A stretch of 64,000 bases of DNA from Stigmatella erecta (GTDB lineage Bacteria > Myxococcota > Myxococcia > Myxococcales > Myxococcaceae): positions 124,001-188,000 of the forward strand of contig NZ_FOIJ01000013.1 in the NCBI RefSeq assembly GCF_900111745.1, read 5' to 3'. The notes beneath the pieces were generated by a model. The model worked only from the letters and a program-made list of their open reading frames with translations, had not been told where the DNA came from and did not search any database. Positions 51,544 through 59,212 of this stretch are shown here, in pieces (the first letter of the stretch is position 1; the number at the start of each line of letters is the position of its first letter). Made by a program: the position numbers and the translations under genes.

Positions 51544-53055
51544 CTACTCCAGCCAACGTGCCAGCCGCGCCGCAAGCCCCTTCATGCCCTTTCCCGTGTA
51601 GGGGGGGTAGAAGACCGAGGCGGCCGAGGGCAGCGCCTGCGTCATCACCGCGCGCTCGTGGCTGAAGGTCCGGAAGCCGTGGTGGCCGTGGTAGTTGCCC
51701 AGGCCACTCATGCCCACGCCGCCAAAGGGCAGGTTCGGGTTGACGAACTGCAGGAGCACGTTGTTCACCACCGCCCCGCCCGAGGTGGTGCGCTGGAGGA
51801 TCTCCTCCACGCGCCGGCCATCCTGGCTGAAGATGTAGAGGGCCAGGGGCTTTCCGCCCGCGTTGATGTGGCCATACACCTCGTCCAGCTCGCGGAACGT
51901 CAGGATGGGCAGCACGGGGCCGAAGATTTCCGCCTCCATGACGGCCATGTCCGGCCGCACGCCCGACAGCAGCGTGGGGGCCACATACCGCGCCGCGGCA
52001 TCCTCCTGGCCGCCCACCTCCAGCTTCGCCCCCGAGGCCACCGAGCGGGCAATCACGTCCCGGATGCGCTGGAATGCCCCGTCGTCCACCAGCCGGGCGA
52101 AGTCCGGGCTGTCCTGGCGCGCCTTCTCCCCGGCGCCATAGAAGGCCGTCAGGGTCTGCTTGGCGTGCTCCAGGAACTCCCGCTCCCGCGAGGCGTGGAC
52201 GAAGATGTAGTCCGGCGCGATGCACGTCTGCCCGGCGTTGAGGCACTTGCCCCACATGATGCGCTCGGCCGCGGCCTTCACGTCCGCGGTGGCATCCACG
52301 ATGACCGGGGACTTGCCGCCCAGCTCCAGCGTCACGCCGGCCAGGTGCTTCGCCGCGGCCATCATCACCCGCTGGCCGATGCGCGGGTTGCCCGTGAAGA
52401 AGAAGTGGTCGAAGGGCTGCTCCAGCAGCGCATCGCCCAGGGCCGCGCCGCCGCGCAGCAGCGCCACCTCGCGCTCCTCGAACACGTCCCGCACGAGCGT
52501 CTCCAGGAAGGCGGCGGTGTGGGGCGTCTTCTCGCTGGGCTTGAGCACCACGCAGTTGCCCGCGGCCACCGCAGCGATGAGCGGGTTGATGGCCAGCGCG
52601 AACGGGTAGTTCCACGGGGAGATGATGAGCACCACGCCCTTGGCCTCGGGGCGGATGTGGCTCGTGGTGCCCGCCAGCAGCGGCGGGGTGCCCACGCGCT
52701 GGGGCTTCATCCACGCCTTGAGGTGCTTCACCGTGTGGTTCAGCTCGCCCATCACCGCCTGCACCTCCGACAGGTCCACCTCCATGCCCGGCTTGCGGAA
52801 GTCCGCGTGGATGGCGGCCGCCAGCGCCTCGCGCCGCTCCAGGATGGCCGTCTTGAGCTTGCGCAGCCGCGCGATGCGCTCCGCGGCCGGGGTGCGCGAC
52901 ATCGTCCAGCGGTGGGCCCGCTGGGCCTCGAACACCTCACGCACGCGCTTCGGGTCCACGAAGTCCTCGGGCACCGGCGCCACCTTCGGGAAGGGCGGTG
53001 CGGTGGGAAAGGGCACGGACTGGGAGGAAGAGGCCGTCTTCGCGTTTTCCATCAT
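51544..53055 (-). CDS. Class 3-like aldehyde dehydrogenase (copy B)
   Basis: A 503-residue enzyme, sister to the gene at 50025. All catalytic landmarks are kept: SPWNYPFALAINPLIAAVAAGN, VTLELGGKSP and the Cys in NAGQTCIAPDY. It carries a longer N-terminus than copy A, with a Ser/Pro-rich stretch (about 1-30). I place the start at the second in-frame ATG (53055), 7 bases after AGGAG, because the first ATG (53061) is too close to that site. The two genes form a tandem operon. The divergent gene at 53149 is PLD-like. Confidence 0.85.
   Translation of the reverse strand: MMENAKTASSSQSVPFPTAPPFPKVAPVPEDFVDPKRVREVFEAQRAHRWTMSRTPAAERIARLRKLKTAILERREALAAAIHADFRKPGMEVDLSEVQAVMGELNHTVKHLKAWMKPQRVGTPPLLAGTTSHIRPEAKGVVLIISPWNYPFALAINPLIAAVAAGNCVVLKPSEKTPHTAAFLETLVRDVFEEREVALLRGGAALGDALLEQPFDHFFFTGNPRIGQRVMMAAAKHLAGVTLELGGKSPVIVDATADVKAAAERIMWGKCLNAGQTCIAPDYIFVHASREREFLEHAKQTLTAFYGAGEKARQDSPDFARLVDDGAFQRIRDVIARSVASGAKLEVGGQEDAAARYVAPTLLSGVRPDMAVMEAEIFGPVLPILTFRELDEVYGHINAGGKPLALYIFSQDGRRVEEILQRTTSGGAVVNNVLLQFVNPNLPFGGVGMSGLGNYHGHHGFRTFSHERAVMTQALPSAASVFYPPYTGKGMKGLAARLARWLE
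52256..52348. repeat. 93-bp DNA segment identical to 50734-50826 (copy 2)
   Basis: Second copy of the identical segment, in aldehyde dehydrogenase copy B. The distance between copies is about 1.5 kb, so recombination between them would fuse the two genes into a chimera. Confidence 0.85.
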
Positions 53056-53148
53056 GGGCATGCTCCTGGGCAGCAGGGTCCGTAGAGCCTGGAGGGGGCC
53101 CCGTCAATCGCTTGGCGGTCCGGTCAGGCTGTGCGATAATGTAGGATA

Positions 53149-53757
53149 ATGATGCGGCCTCTTCAGGCAGAACTCCTCCAGGGCCGGGCGCTCTACCGGG
53201 AAGTGGTGCTGGGCAAGCTGGCGCACGCCCGGGAGTCCGTGTGGGTGGCCACCGCGAACGTGAAGGCGATGTTCGTGGAGCAGGGGGGCCAGTTCGCCCC
53301 GGTGCTGGAGCTGTTCGACCGGCTGGCGGCGCGCGGGGTGGCGCTGCGGCTCCTGCACGCGGAGCTGCCCAGCCGGCCCTTCCGCGAGGCGTTCGACGCG
53401 CGCGCCCGGCTGGTGCGCGGGGGGCTGGAGCTGAAGGTGTGCCCGCGCGTGCACTTCAAGGCGGTGGTGGTGGATGGGGCGTGGGCCTACGTGGGCAGCG
53501 CCAACCTCACCGGCGCGGGGCTGGGCGCCAAGGGGGAGGATGTCCGCAACTTCGAGCTGGGCTTCGTCACCGAGGACTTCGACGTCATCGACCGCGTCAC
53601 GGCGCTCTATGCGGCGGTGTGGGATGGGGCGGAGTGCCGGGGCTGCCGGTTGAAGGCGGTCTGTCCGGACCCGATCTTGTCCTCTGTCGGGAAGCCGGCA
53701 AAAACGCGGGAGCCCGGCGCCATCCGCCTGGGCCAGTCCCGGCGCCTCCGGCGCTGA
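53149..53757 (+). CDS. Phospholipase-D-like protein with one HKD motif
   Basis: A 202-residue protein with one HxKxxxxD motif (HFKAVVVDGAWAYVGSANLTGAG, His near residue 103). The enzymes of this superfamily need two HKD motifs, so this one must dimerise, as Nuc-type endonucleases do. After the fold there is a C-terminal cluster, CRGCRLKAVCPDP, with three Cys and unknown role. It is divergent from the aldehyde dehydrogenases and 16 bp upstream of a GST gene in the same direction, so the two may be cotranscribed. Confidence 0.75.
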   Translation: MMRPLQAELLQGRALYREVVLGKLAHARESVWVATANVKAMFVEQGGQFAPVLELFDRLAARGVALRLLHAELPSRPFREAFDARARLVRGGLELKVCPRVHFKAVVVDGAWAYVGSANLTGAGLGAKGEDVRNFELGFVTEDFDVIDRVTALYAAVWDGAECRGCRLKAVCPDPILSSVGKPAKTREPGAIRLGQSRRLRR

Positions 53758-53773
53758 CAAGGGGAGTTCCACG

Positions 53774-54376
53774 ATGAAGCTCTATTTCTGCCCGCAGACC
53801 CGCGCCACCCGTCCCCGCTGGATGCTCGAGGAGCTGGGCGTGCCCTACGAGCTGGCGCTCATCGACGTCATGAAGGGTGAGCAGAAGCAGGAGTCGTACA
53901 TGAAGGTCCACCCGCTGGGGTATGTGCCCGCGCTGGATGACGGTGGGCACATCTTCTTCGAGTCCGCGGCCATCGTGCAGTACCTGGCCGACAAGTACGC
54001 GGACCAGGGCTTTGCCCCGGCGCTGGGCTCGAAGGAGCGCGGCGAATACTACCAGTGGATCTCCTTCGCCATGACGGAGCTGGAGCCGAGCCTCGTCACC
54101 ATCCTCATGCAGACCCGGTTCCTCCCCGAGGACCAGCGCAGCCCCGAGGCCATGGCCAAGGCGGTGGCGCGCTACAAGGTCGTGTGTGCCGTCTTGGAGG
54201 AGCGGATGAAGAACCGCGAGTACATCGTCGGGGCCCGCTTCTCCGCCGCGGACATCGTCGTGGGCGCGGTGCTGTTCTTCGGCACCATGCTCGGCCAGGG
54301 CAAGGAGTTCCCGGCCCTGCAGGCCTACCTCGGGCGCGTCACCGCGCGCCCCGCGGCGAAGAAGGCCTTCGCCTAG
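53774..54376 (+). CDS. Glutathione S-transferase family protein
   Basis: A 200-residue cytosolic protein with the thioredoxin-like N-terminus (LYFCPQTRATRPRWMLEELGVPYEL), the cis-Pro/ESAAIVQYL site near residues 50-70, and the helical C-terminal domain ending in FSAADIVVG. The Ser/Thr-type N-terminal active site resembles theta/zeta or beta-class members. It would conjugate glutathione or related thiols to electrophiles; co-localisation with aldehyde dehydrogenases is suggestive of detoxification. The end overlaps the convergent AraC gene by 4 bp. Confidence 0.85.
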   Translation: MKLYFCPQTRATRPRWMLEELGVPYELALIDVMKGEQKQESYMKVHPLGYVPALDDGGHIFFESAAIVQYLADKYADQGFAPALGSKERGEYYQWISFAMTELEPSLVTILMQTRFLPEDQRSPEAMAKAVARYKVVCAVLEERMKNREYIVGARFSAADIVVGAVLFFGTMLGQGKEFPALQAYLGRVTARPAAKKAFA

Positions 54377-55233
54377 GAGCTGCCCGTCTCCTCGCGCCCC
54401 TGCTTCGCCTCTTCCGGGGCGGGGGCGTGGCGGTGCTGGTCCCTCCAGGTGCTGGGGGACTCGCCCACCAGCTTGCGGAACAGGCTGCTGAAGTGCTGCA
54501 GCGAGGCGCAGCCGACATCCACCGCCACCGCGGTGAGCTTCATGTCCGTCTCCAGGAGCAGCGCCTGCGCGGTGCGCACCTGCACCGCGTTGAGCTCCGC
54601 CTGGAAGGACGTGCCCGCCTCCTTCAACCGGCGCTGGAGCGTGCGCTCGGACATGCCCATCTCGCGCGCCGTGTCCGCCAGGTTGGCGTTCACCAGCCGG
54701 GGCCGCAGCACCCGGTGCAGCTCCTGCAGCACGGGCGCCTGGCCCGTGGCCACGTCGATGAGCTGCTGAATCTCCGCGAGCAGCGGCGCCGAGCGCGTCT
54801 CCGGCAGGCCCAGCCACGCCATGGCCTCCGCCGTGCTGGTGAACACCTTGCTGGGGTAGGAGGGGCTCAGCAGGCTGTAGAAGCCGCCCACGGTGGCGCC
54901 CACCAGCCCCTCGGGCCGCACCAGCGCCTGGCGCACCACGGACGAGGCGAACTCGCGCTCGCGCTGCTGCATGTACTTCACGAACAGGGTGAAGGCCGAC
55001 GGGTCCGGCGCCTCCAGCCACCGCGCATCCACCAGCGAGGCGTGCGGCGCGCGCGGCGTCTTCTCCACATCCAGCACCTCGATGAGCCGCCGGACCTGGG
55101 ACTCCGCCGGGCGGCCCCAGAGGCTGAACCCGCACAGGTCCTCCTCGGCGTACCAGTGGAGAAAGCCATCGCCCATCAGGTACCGGCCGATGGGGTCCCG
55201 GAGGTAATCGTCGACTCCGTCTGCCGAGCGCAC
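54373..55233 (-). CDS. AraC-family transcriptional regulator
   Basis: A 286-residue protein with a C-terminal double helix-turn-helix: MSERTLQRRLKEAGTSFQAELNAVQVRTA followed by MKLTAVAVDVGCASLQHFSSLFRKLVGESPSTWR. The N-terminal part (about 1-190) is an Arabinose_bd-like domain typical of OruR/AraC proteins with motifs DPIGRYLMGDGFLHW and LCGFSLWGRP. I prefer the GTG at 55233, because the conserved RDPIGRYL lies before the alternative ATG at 55176, which overlaps the stop of the desaturase gene (TGATG). The ligand is unknown; the upstream desaturase is a likely target. Confidence 0.8.
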   Translation of the reverse strand: MRSADGVDDYLRDPIGRYLMGDGFLHWYAEEDLCGFSLWGRPAESQVRRLIEVLDVEKTPRAPHASLVDARWLEAPDPSAFTLFVKYMQQREREFASSVVRQALVRPEGLVGATVGGFYSLLSPSYPSKVFTSTAEAMAWLGLPETRSAPLLAEIQQLIDVATGQAPVLQELHRVLRPRLVNANLADTAREMGMSERTLQRRLKEAGTSFQAELNAVQVRTAQALLLETDMKLTAVAVDVGCASLQHFSSLFRKLVGESPSTWRDQHRHAPAPEEAKQGREETGSS

Positions 55234-56075
55234 GGTGCCGCACCATAGCTCCGGACCACGTGCGTCACCCACCGGGGATTGATGGGGGCCTGGGAGGTTT
55301 GCAGTGCTGGACGAATGCGCCCCGCCTCCGCCAGCTTCTGCGTGGCGGCCGACAGTTCCCGCCACGGCGCCTGCGGCCACAGGTGGTGCGCCTGGTGGTA
55401 CCCCGCATTGAAGAAGAAAAAGTTATAAAACGGGGAAGTCGAGGTGGTGGCGAGCGCATCCCGCTGGCGCGCGTCCGTGTCGAAGTGGGCCGCGAGGTTG
55501 AGCCAGTGAATGGAGACCTGGCCTGCGAGCCACAGGCCCAGCAGGGCGAGCCCCTGGGCGGGCCGCCAGCAGAGCAGCGCCAGGAGGGTGCCATCCACCA
55601 CCGCGAAGTCCAGCAGCAGCTCCAGCCGGCGGCGGCGCGTCTTCGCGGCGCGCCACACCTGGCTCAGCATGCCGAAGGGCCACACCCAGGGCGTCAGCGT
55701 GGAGCGCACCAGGTAGCGCGGCACGCTCTCGCCGGGGCGGCGCTGGCCCCAGTCCCCGGGCCCGTCGTTGAACCGGTGGTGGTTGAAGTGGTGCAGCGAG
55801 TAGCCCCGGAAGGGGAACCCACACGCGAGCCCGAGCGTTCGGGAGACCACGGCCCGGAGGAGGGCGGGCTTCGCGATGGGCAGGTGCATGTGGTTGTGCA
55901 GCACGGCGTAGTTCCAGAACAACACCGCCCACCCCAGCACGAGCAGGCCCAGCCGCCCTCCCCACGGCAGCGCTTCCCAGGTGACGAGAAAGGCGGGGAA
56001 CCAGCCCCACCAGAGCGCGTGAACAGCAAGGCTGGGCCAGTCCAACGAGGGAGACGCCGAGGAAGGAGGAGTCAC
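55176..56075 (-). CDS. Membrane fatty-acid desaturase
   Basis: A 299-residue membrane protein with the three diiron His boxes: HNHMH, HHFNHH and HQAHH, in the right order with hydrophobic helices between. This is the acyl-lipid desaturase/hydroxylase fold. The substrate is probably an acyl chain; carotenoid or sphingolipid variants cannot be excluded. The start is a GTG with a weak ribosome-binding site, so it is approximate. The gene ends inside, or just at, the start of the AraC gene, making translational coupling likely. Confidence 0.85.
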   Translation of the reverse strand: MTPPSSASPSLDWPSLAVHALWWGWFPAFLVTWEALPWGGRLGLLVLGWAVLFWNYAVLHNHMHLPIAKPALLRAVVSRTLGLACGFPFRGYSLHHFNHHRFNDGPGDWGQRRPGESVPRYLVRSTLTPWVWPFGMLSQVWRAAKTRRRRLELLLDFAVVDGTLLALLCWRPAQGLALLGLWLAGQVSIHWLNLAAHFDTDARQRDALATTSTSPFYNFFFFNAGYHQAHHLWPQAPWRELSAATQKLAEAGRIRPALQTSQAPINPRWVTHVVRSYGAAPCARQTESTITSGTPSAGT

Positions 56076-56155
56076 ACCGCTGATGTACGTCTCGCGGTAC
56101 CTCCCGGCTTCTTTTCAGGCGCCAAGAAGTTGCGAAAAAGCGATCCCTGGCCGTT

Positions 56156-56512
56156 TTAGCGGATGGCCCCCGCCACCTGGCTGATGAGCTTGAGCTGCGC
56201 GGGCTCCAGGCGCCGCAGGGTGCGCAGCACCCGGCGGACCTCGGGCCGCTCCCCGTACTCATGGGGGTCCTCGGCCACCTCCACGGGCTTGTCCGGAGAG
56301 GAGACCCCGAGCAGCACGTCCGAGGAGCAGCTGAGCACCAGGCACAGGCGCCGCAGCGTCTTCACGCTGGGCAGCATGTGGCCGCGCTCGAGCCTTCCGT
56401 ACACCTCCGTGGCGATGCCCACCCGCTCCGCCACATCCGCCTGGGTCAGGTCCAACCGCTGCCGGGCCGCGCGCACGGCCGCTCCGATGATGGTCGCCAG
56501 TCGCTGTTCCAT
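56156..56512 (-). CDS. XRE-family helix-turn-helix regulator
   Basis: A 118-residue protein. Residues about 10-65 form an HTH_3 domain (LTQADVAERVGIATEVYGRLERGHMLPSVKTLRRL), and the C-terminal 50 residues are helical without a known fold. An upstream GTG (56524) is an alternative start. It lies about 80 bp upstream of the desaturase in the same direction and could regulate it or be in the same unit. The ligand is unknown. Confidence 0.8.
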   Translation of the reverse strand: MEQRLATIIGAAVRAARQRLDLTQADVAERVGIATEVYGRLERGHMLPSVKTLRRLCLVLSCSSDVLLGVSSPDKPVEVAEDPHEYGERPEVRRVLRTLRRLEPAQLKLISQVAGAIR

Positions 56513-56709
56513 GGCTGCAGACACCTATGAAAAGGGCGTGGACCCCCATGGACGCGGCACGCGCCCATCGAGGGAGAAGCCGCTGTTTTCAAGCGGCGAC
56601 GTGGGAATCACAGTACGCGAGGCATCTGACATCCCAGGACTCCCGGAGGCGTCCTGGGACGGTCTTCCGACACGGTTTGGCAACCCCTCCCGCGGCGTTC
56701 CCTGGCGCC

Positions 56710-57678
56710 CTAAATCCTGTCCAGCACGCCCCGCTGGTAGTCGGCGATGGCCTGGCGGATTTCCGCCTCCGTGTTCATGACAAAGGGGCCGTGCTGGACG
56801 ATGGGCTCGTGGAGAGGCTTTGCCGCCGCCACCAGCACCGCGCTGCGCCGGTCCCGGGCCTGGAGGCGCAGGCGCTTGCCTGGCCCGAGCAGGGCCAGCT
56901 GCCCCTCGCGCACCGCCGAGGCCTTGTCGCCAGGGCCCACGTGCACCTGGCCGCCATGGACGAAGGCGAAGGCCACGTGGGCCTCGGGCAGCTCCAGCTC
57001 GAAGGGCTGATCATCCTCCAGCGCGAGCGTGAGCAGGGTGGGCTGGGTGGGCCGGTCCCGCACGGGGCCTGAGAGGCCCTGGGGGCTGCCGGCGATGACG
57101 CGCAGCTGGCTGCCCGCGGAGGAGAGCTTCGCCTCGGCGAGCCTGCCGGGCTGCAAGTCCTGGTAGTACGGCGGGCACATCTTCTCTTGGGCCGGCAGGT
57201 TGATCCACAGCTGGAAGCCCGACATCAGCCCCGCCTCCTGCTCGGGCATCTCGGAGTGGATGATGCCGCGGCCGGCGGTCATCCACTGAGCGCCCCGGCC
57301 CTGGATGAGCCCCGAGTTGCCCCGGCTGTCGCGGTGGCGCATGCGCCCGTCCATCATCACCGTCACCGTCTCGAAGCCACGGTGCGGGTGGTCCGGAAAG
57401 CCGGCGATGTACGCGTTGGCGTCGTTGGAGTGGAACCGGTCGAGCATCAGGAACGGATCCAGGTGGCGCAGCGCGGGCTGGTGGATGACGCGCGTGAGCT
57501 TCACCCCCGCGCCGTCCGTGGCGGGCACCCCCGCGAGCGTGCGCACCACGGTCCGGTCCGAGGTGGGGACGAAGAGGGGCGCCTGGGTGCCAGGCTCCGT
57601 GCTCGCACGGCATCCCATCGCCAGGGACATTCCTGTCAGGACCGAGTCGCGGAGAAACCGCCGGCGCGTCACGTTCAT
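56710..57678 (-). CDS. Tat-exported pirin family protein
   Basis: A 322-residue bicupin. The start at 57678 has GGAGGT upstream and begins with a twin-arginine signal (MNVTRRRFLRDSVLTGMSLAMGC) that also carries a Cys, so it may be a lipoprotein. The pirin core follows: HPHRGFETVTVMMDG, GIIHSEMPE and a second cupin. The iron ligands HxH, His and Glu are in place. Most pirins are cytosolic or nuclear; some oxidise quercetin. A signal peptide on this one is unusual and places it in the periplasm. The neighbours (XRE regulator, amidohydrolase) give no clear pathway. Confidence 0.8.
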   Translation of the reverse strand: MNVTRRRFLRDSVLTGMSLAMGCRASTEPGTQAPLFVPTSDRTVVRTLAGVPATDGAGVKLTRVIHQPALRHLDPFLMLDRFHSNDANAYIAGFPDHPHRGFETVTVMMDGRMRHRDSRGNSGLIQGRGAQWMTAGRGIIHSEMPEQEAGLMSGFQLWINLPAQEKMCPPYYQDLQPGRLAEAKLSSAGSQLRVIAGSPQGLSGPVRDRPTQPTLLTLALEDDQPFELELPEAHVAFAFVHGGQVHVGPGDKASAVREGQLALLGPGKRLRLQARDRRSAVLVAAAKPLHEPIVQHGPFVMNTEAEIRQAIADYQRGVLDRI

Positions 57679-57859
57679 GGGCACAGCATACCTCCGGGAC
57701 GGTGCCAGGGCAGGGGGAAGCATGGCCTTCGATGGACGCTAAAACCTGGGCTACACGCCCGGGTGTGGCCCAGGGCACGGAAGGGCGGGGCGCTGTCGCC
57801 AGCCGGGGGGCTGTTCCGGTAGGGCGGGGGGGAACGTCCGTCTGCCGGAAGGGGTGAGC

Positions 57860-59212
57860 ATGGGGTCGATCGTGTTGAAGGGAGGGTGTGTCCTGTCGCT
57901 CGATTCATCCGTGGGGGATTTCGAGCGGGCGGATGTCTTGGTTGAGGGGGAGCGCATCGCGGCGATCCAGCCCACGGTGAATGTCCCGGGCGCGGAGGTC
58001 ATCGACGCCTCGAACCGGCTCGTCCTGCCAGGCTTCGTGGACACCCACCGGCACCTGTGGGAGGGCATCCTGCGCAACATCTTGCCGGATGGGACGCTGG
58101 AGGATTACTTCCGGGACATCATGGGCGTCCTGGGCCCCGTCTACCGTCCCGAGGATGTCTACGTGGGCACGCTCGTGAGCGCGCTGGGCGCCCTCAACGC
58201 GGGGGTGACGACGGTGCTCGACTGGGCGCACATCCAGAACTCTCCGGAGCACACCGACGCCTCGCTTCAGGCGCTGCGGGACTCCGGAATGCGGGCCGTG
58301 TTTGCCTATGGCGCGCCGTCCCGGGAAGGGCTCAATCCCCGCTACCCCGAGGACCTGCGCCGCATCAGCGCGCAATCCTTCGCGTCGAAGGAGCAATTGC
58401 TGACGCTGGCGTGGGCCGGGATGAGCCCGGAGCAGGGGGCGCTGGAGGACACCGCCCGGACGTGGCGCTTGGCCCGGGAGGTGGGCGCGCGGATCAGCGT
58501 GCACGCGGGCTTCCCGGGCATTCCCCCCGGACGGTTCGCGGAGGCCGCCCGCACCGGGGTGCTGGGGCCGGATGTCACCTATATCCACTGCGGCATGTTC
58601 TCCCCGGAGGAGTGGAAGGCCATCGCGGACACCGGGGGCACGGTGTCGCTCTCCGCGCCGGTGGAGCTGCAGATGGGGCATGGCATGCCGCCCCTTCAGG
58701 CCTCGCTGGACGCGGGCCTCCGGCCCAGCCTGAGCGTGGATGTGGAGACCTCGGTGCCCGGGGACTTCTTCACCCAGATGCGCGCGGTGTTCGCGTTGCA
58801 GCGCGGGCTGGCGCACGCCCGGGGCCACGCGGGAGGCGTGGCGCCGCGGTTGCTCACCGCGCGGGAGGTGCTGGAGTTCGCGACGGTCGAAGGCGCACGG
58901 GCCAACGGGCTGGGGCACAAGGTGGGAACACTCACGCCGGGCAAGCAGGCGGACATTGTGCTGCTGCGCACGGACCTCATCAACGTGATGCCGGTGAACA
59001 GCGCCGTGGGCGCCGCCGTGCTGGGCATGGACACCAGCAACGTGGACACCGTGCTGGTGGCGGGGAGGGTGCTCAAGCGGGACGGCCAGCTGACCGGCGT
59101 GGACCTGTCCGCCCTGCGGGAGCGGGTGTACCGCTCCCGGGACTTCGTGGTGGCCCGGTCCGGCTACCGCGCGCCCTTCGGGGGCGGGGGCGGGAAGACC
59201 GTCCAGCCATAG
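57860..59212 (+). CDS. Amidohydrolase of the Trz/Atz/chlorohydrolase group
   Basis: A 450-residue metal-dependent hydrolase. It has the HxH metal site (DTHRHLWEGILR), later His in SVHAGF and YIHCGMF, and the Asp in SVDVETSVPGDFF. The small N-terminal composite domain (1-60) and the C-terminal GKQADIVLLRTD (composite domain return) are typical of the cytosine-deaminase-like, atrazine chlorohydrolase/SsnA group. It would deaminate or dechlorinate a cyclic nitrogen compound; the exact substrate is open. It overlaps the convergent sigma-54 activator gene by 49 bp. I use the ATG at 57860, which has GGAAGGGG upstream. Confidence 0.85.
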   Translation: MGSIVLKGGCVLSLDSSVGDFERADVLVEGERIAAIQPTVNVPGAEVIDASNRLVLPGFVDTHRHLWEGILRNILPDGTLEDYFRDIMGVLGPVYRPEDVYVGTLVSALGALNAGVTTVLDWAHIQNSPEHTDASLQALRDSGMRAVFAYGAPSREGLNPRYPEDLRRISAQSFASKEQLLTLAWAGMSPEQGALEDTARTWRLAREVGARISVHAGFPGIPPGRFAEAARTGVLGPDVTYIHCGMFSPEEWKAIADTGGTVSLSAPVELQMGHGMPPLQASLDAGLRPSLSVDVETSVPGDFFTQMRAVFALQRGLAHARGHAGGVAPRLLTAREVLEFATVEGARANGLGHKVGTLTPGKQADIVLLRTDLINVMPVNSAVGAAVLGMDTSNVDTVLVAGRVLKRDGQLTGVDLSALRERVYRSRDFVVARSGYRAPFGGGGGKTVQP

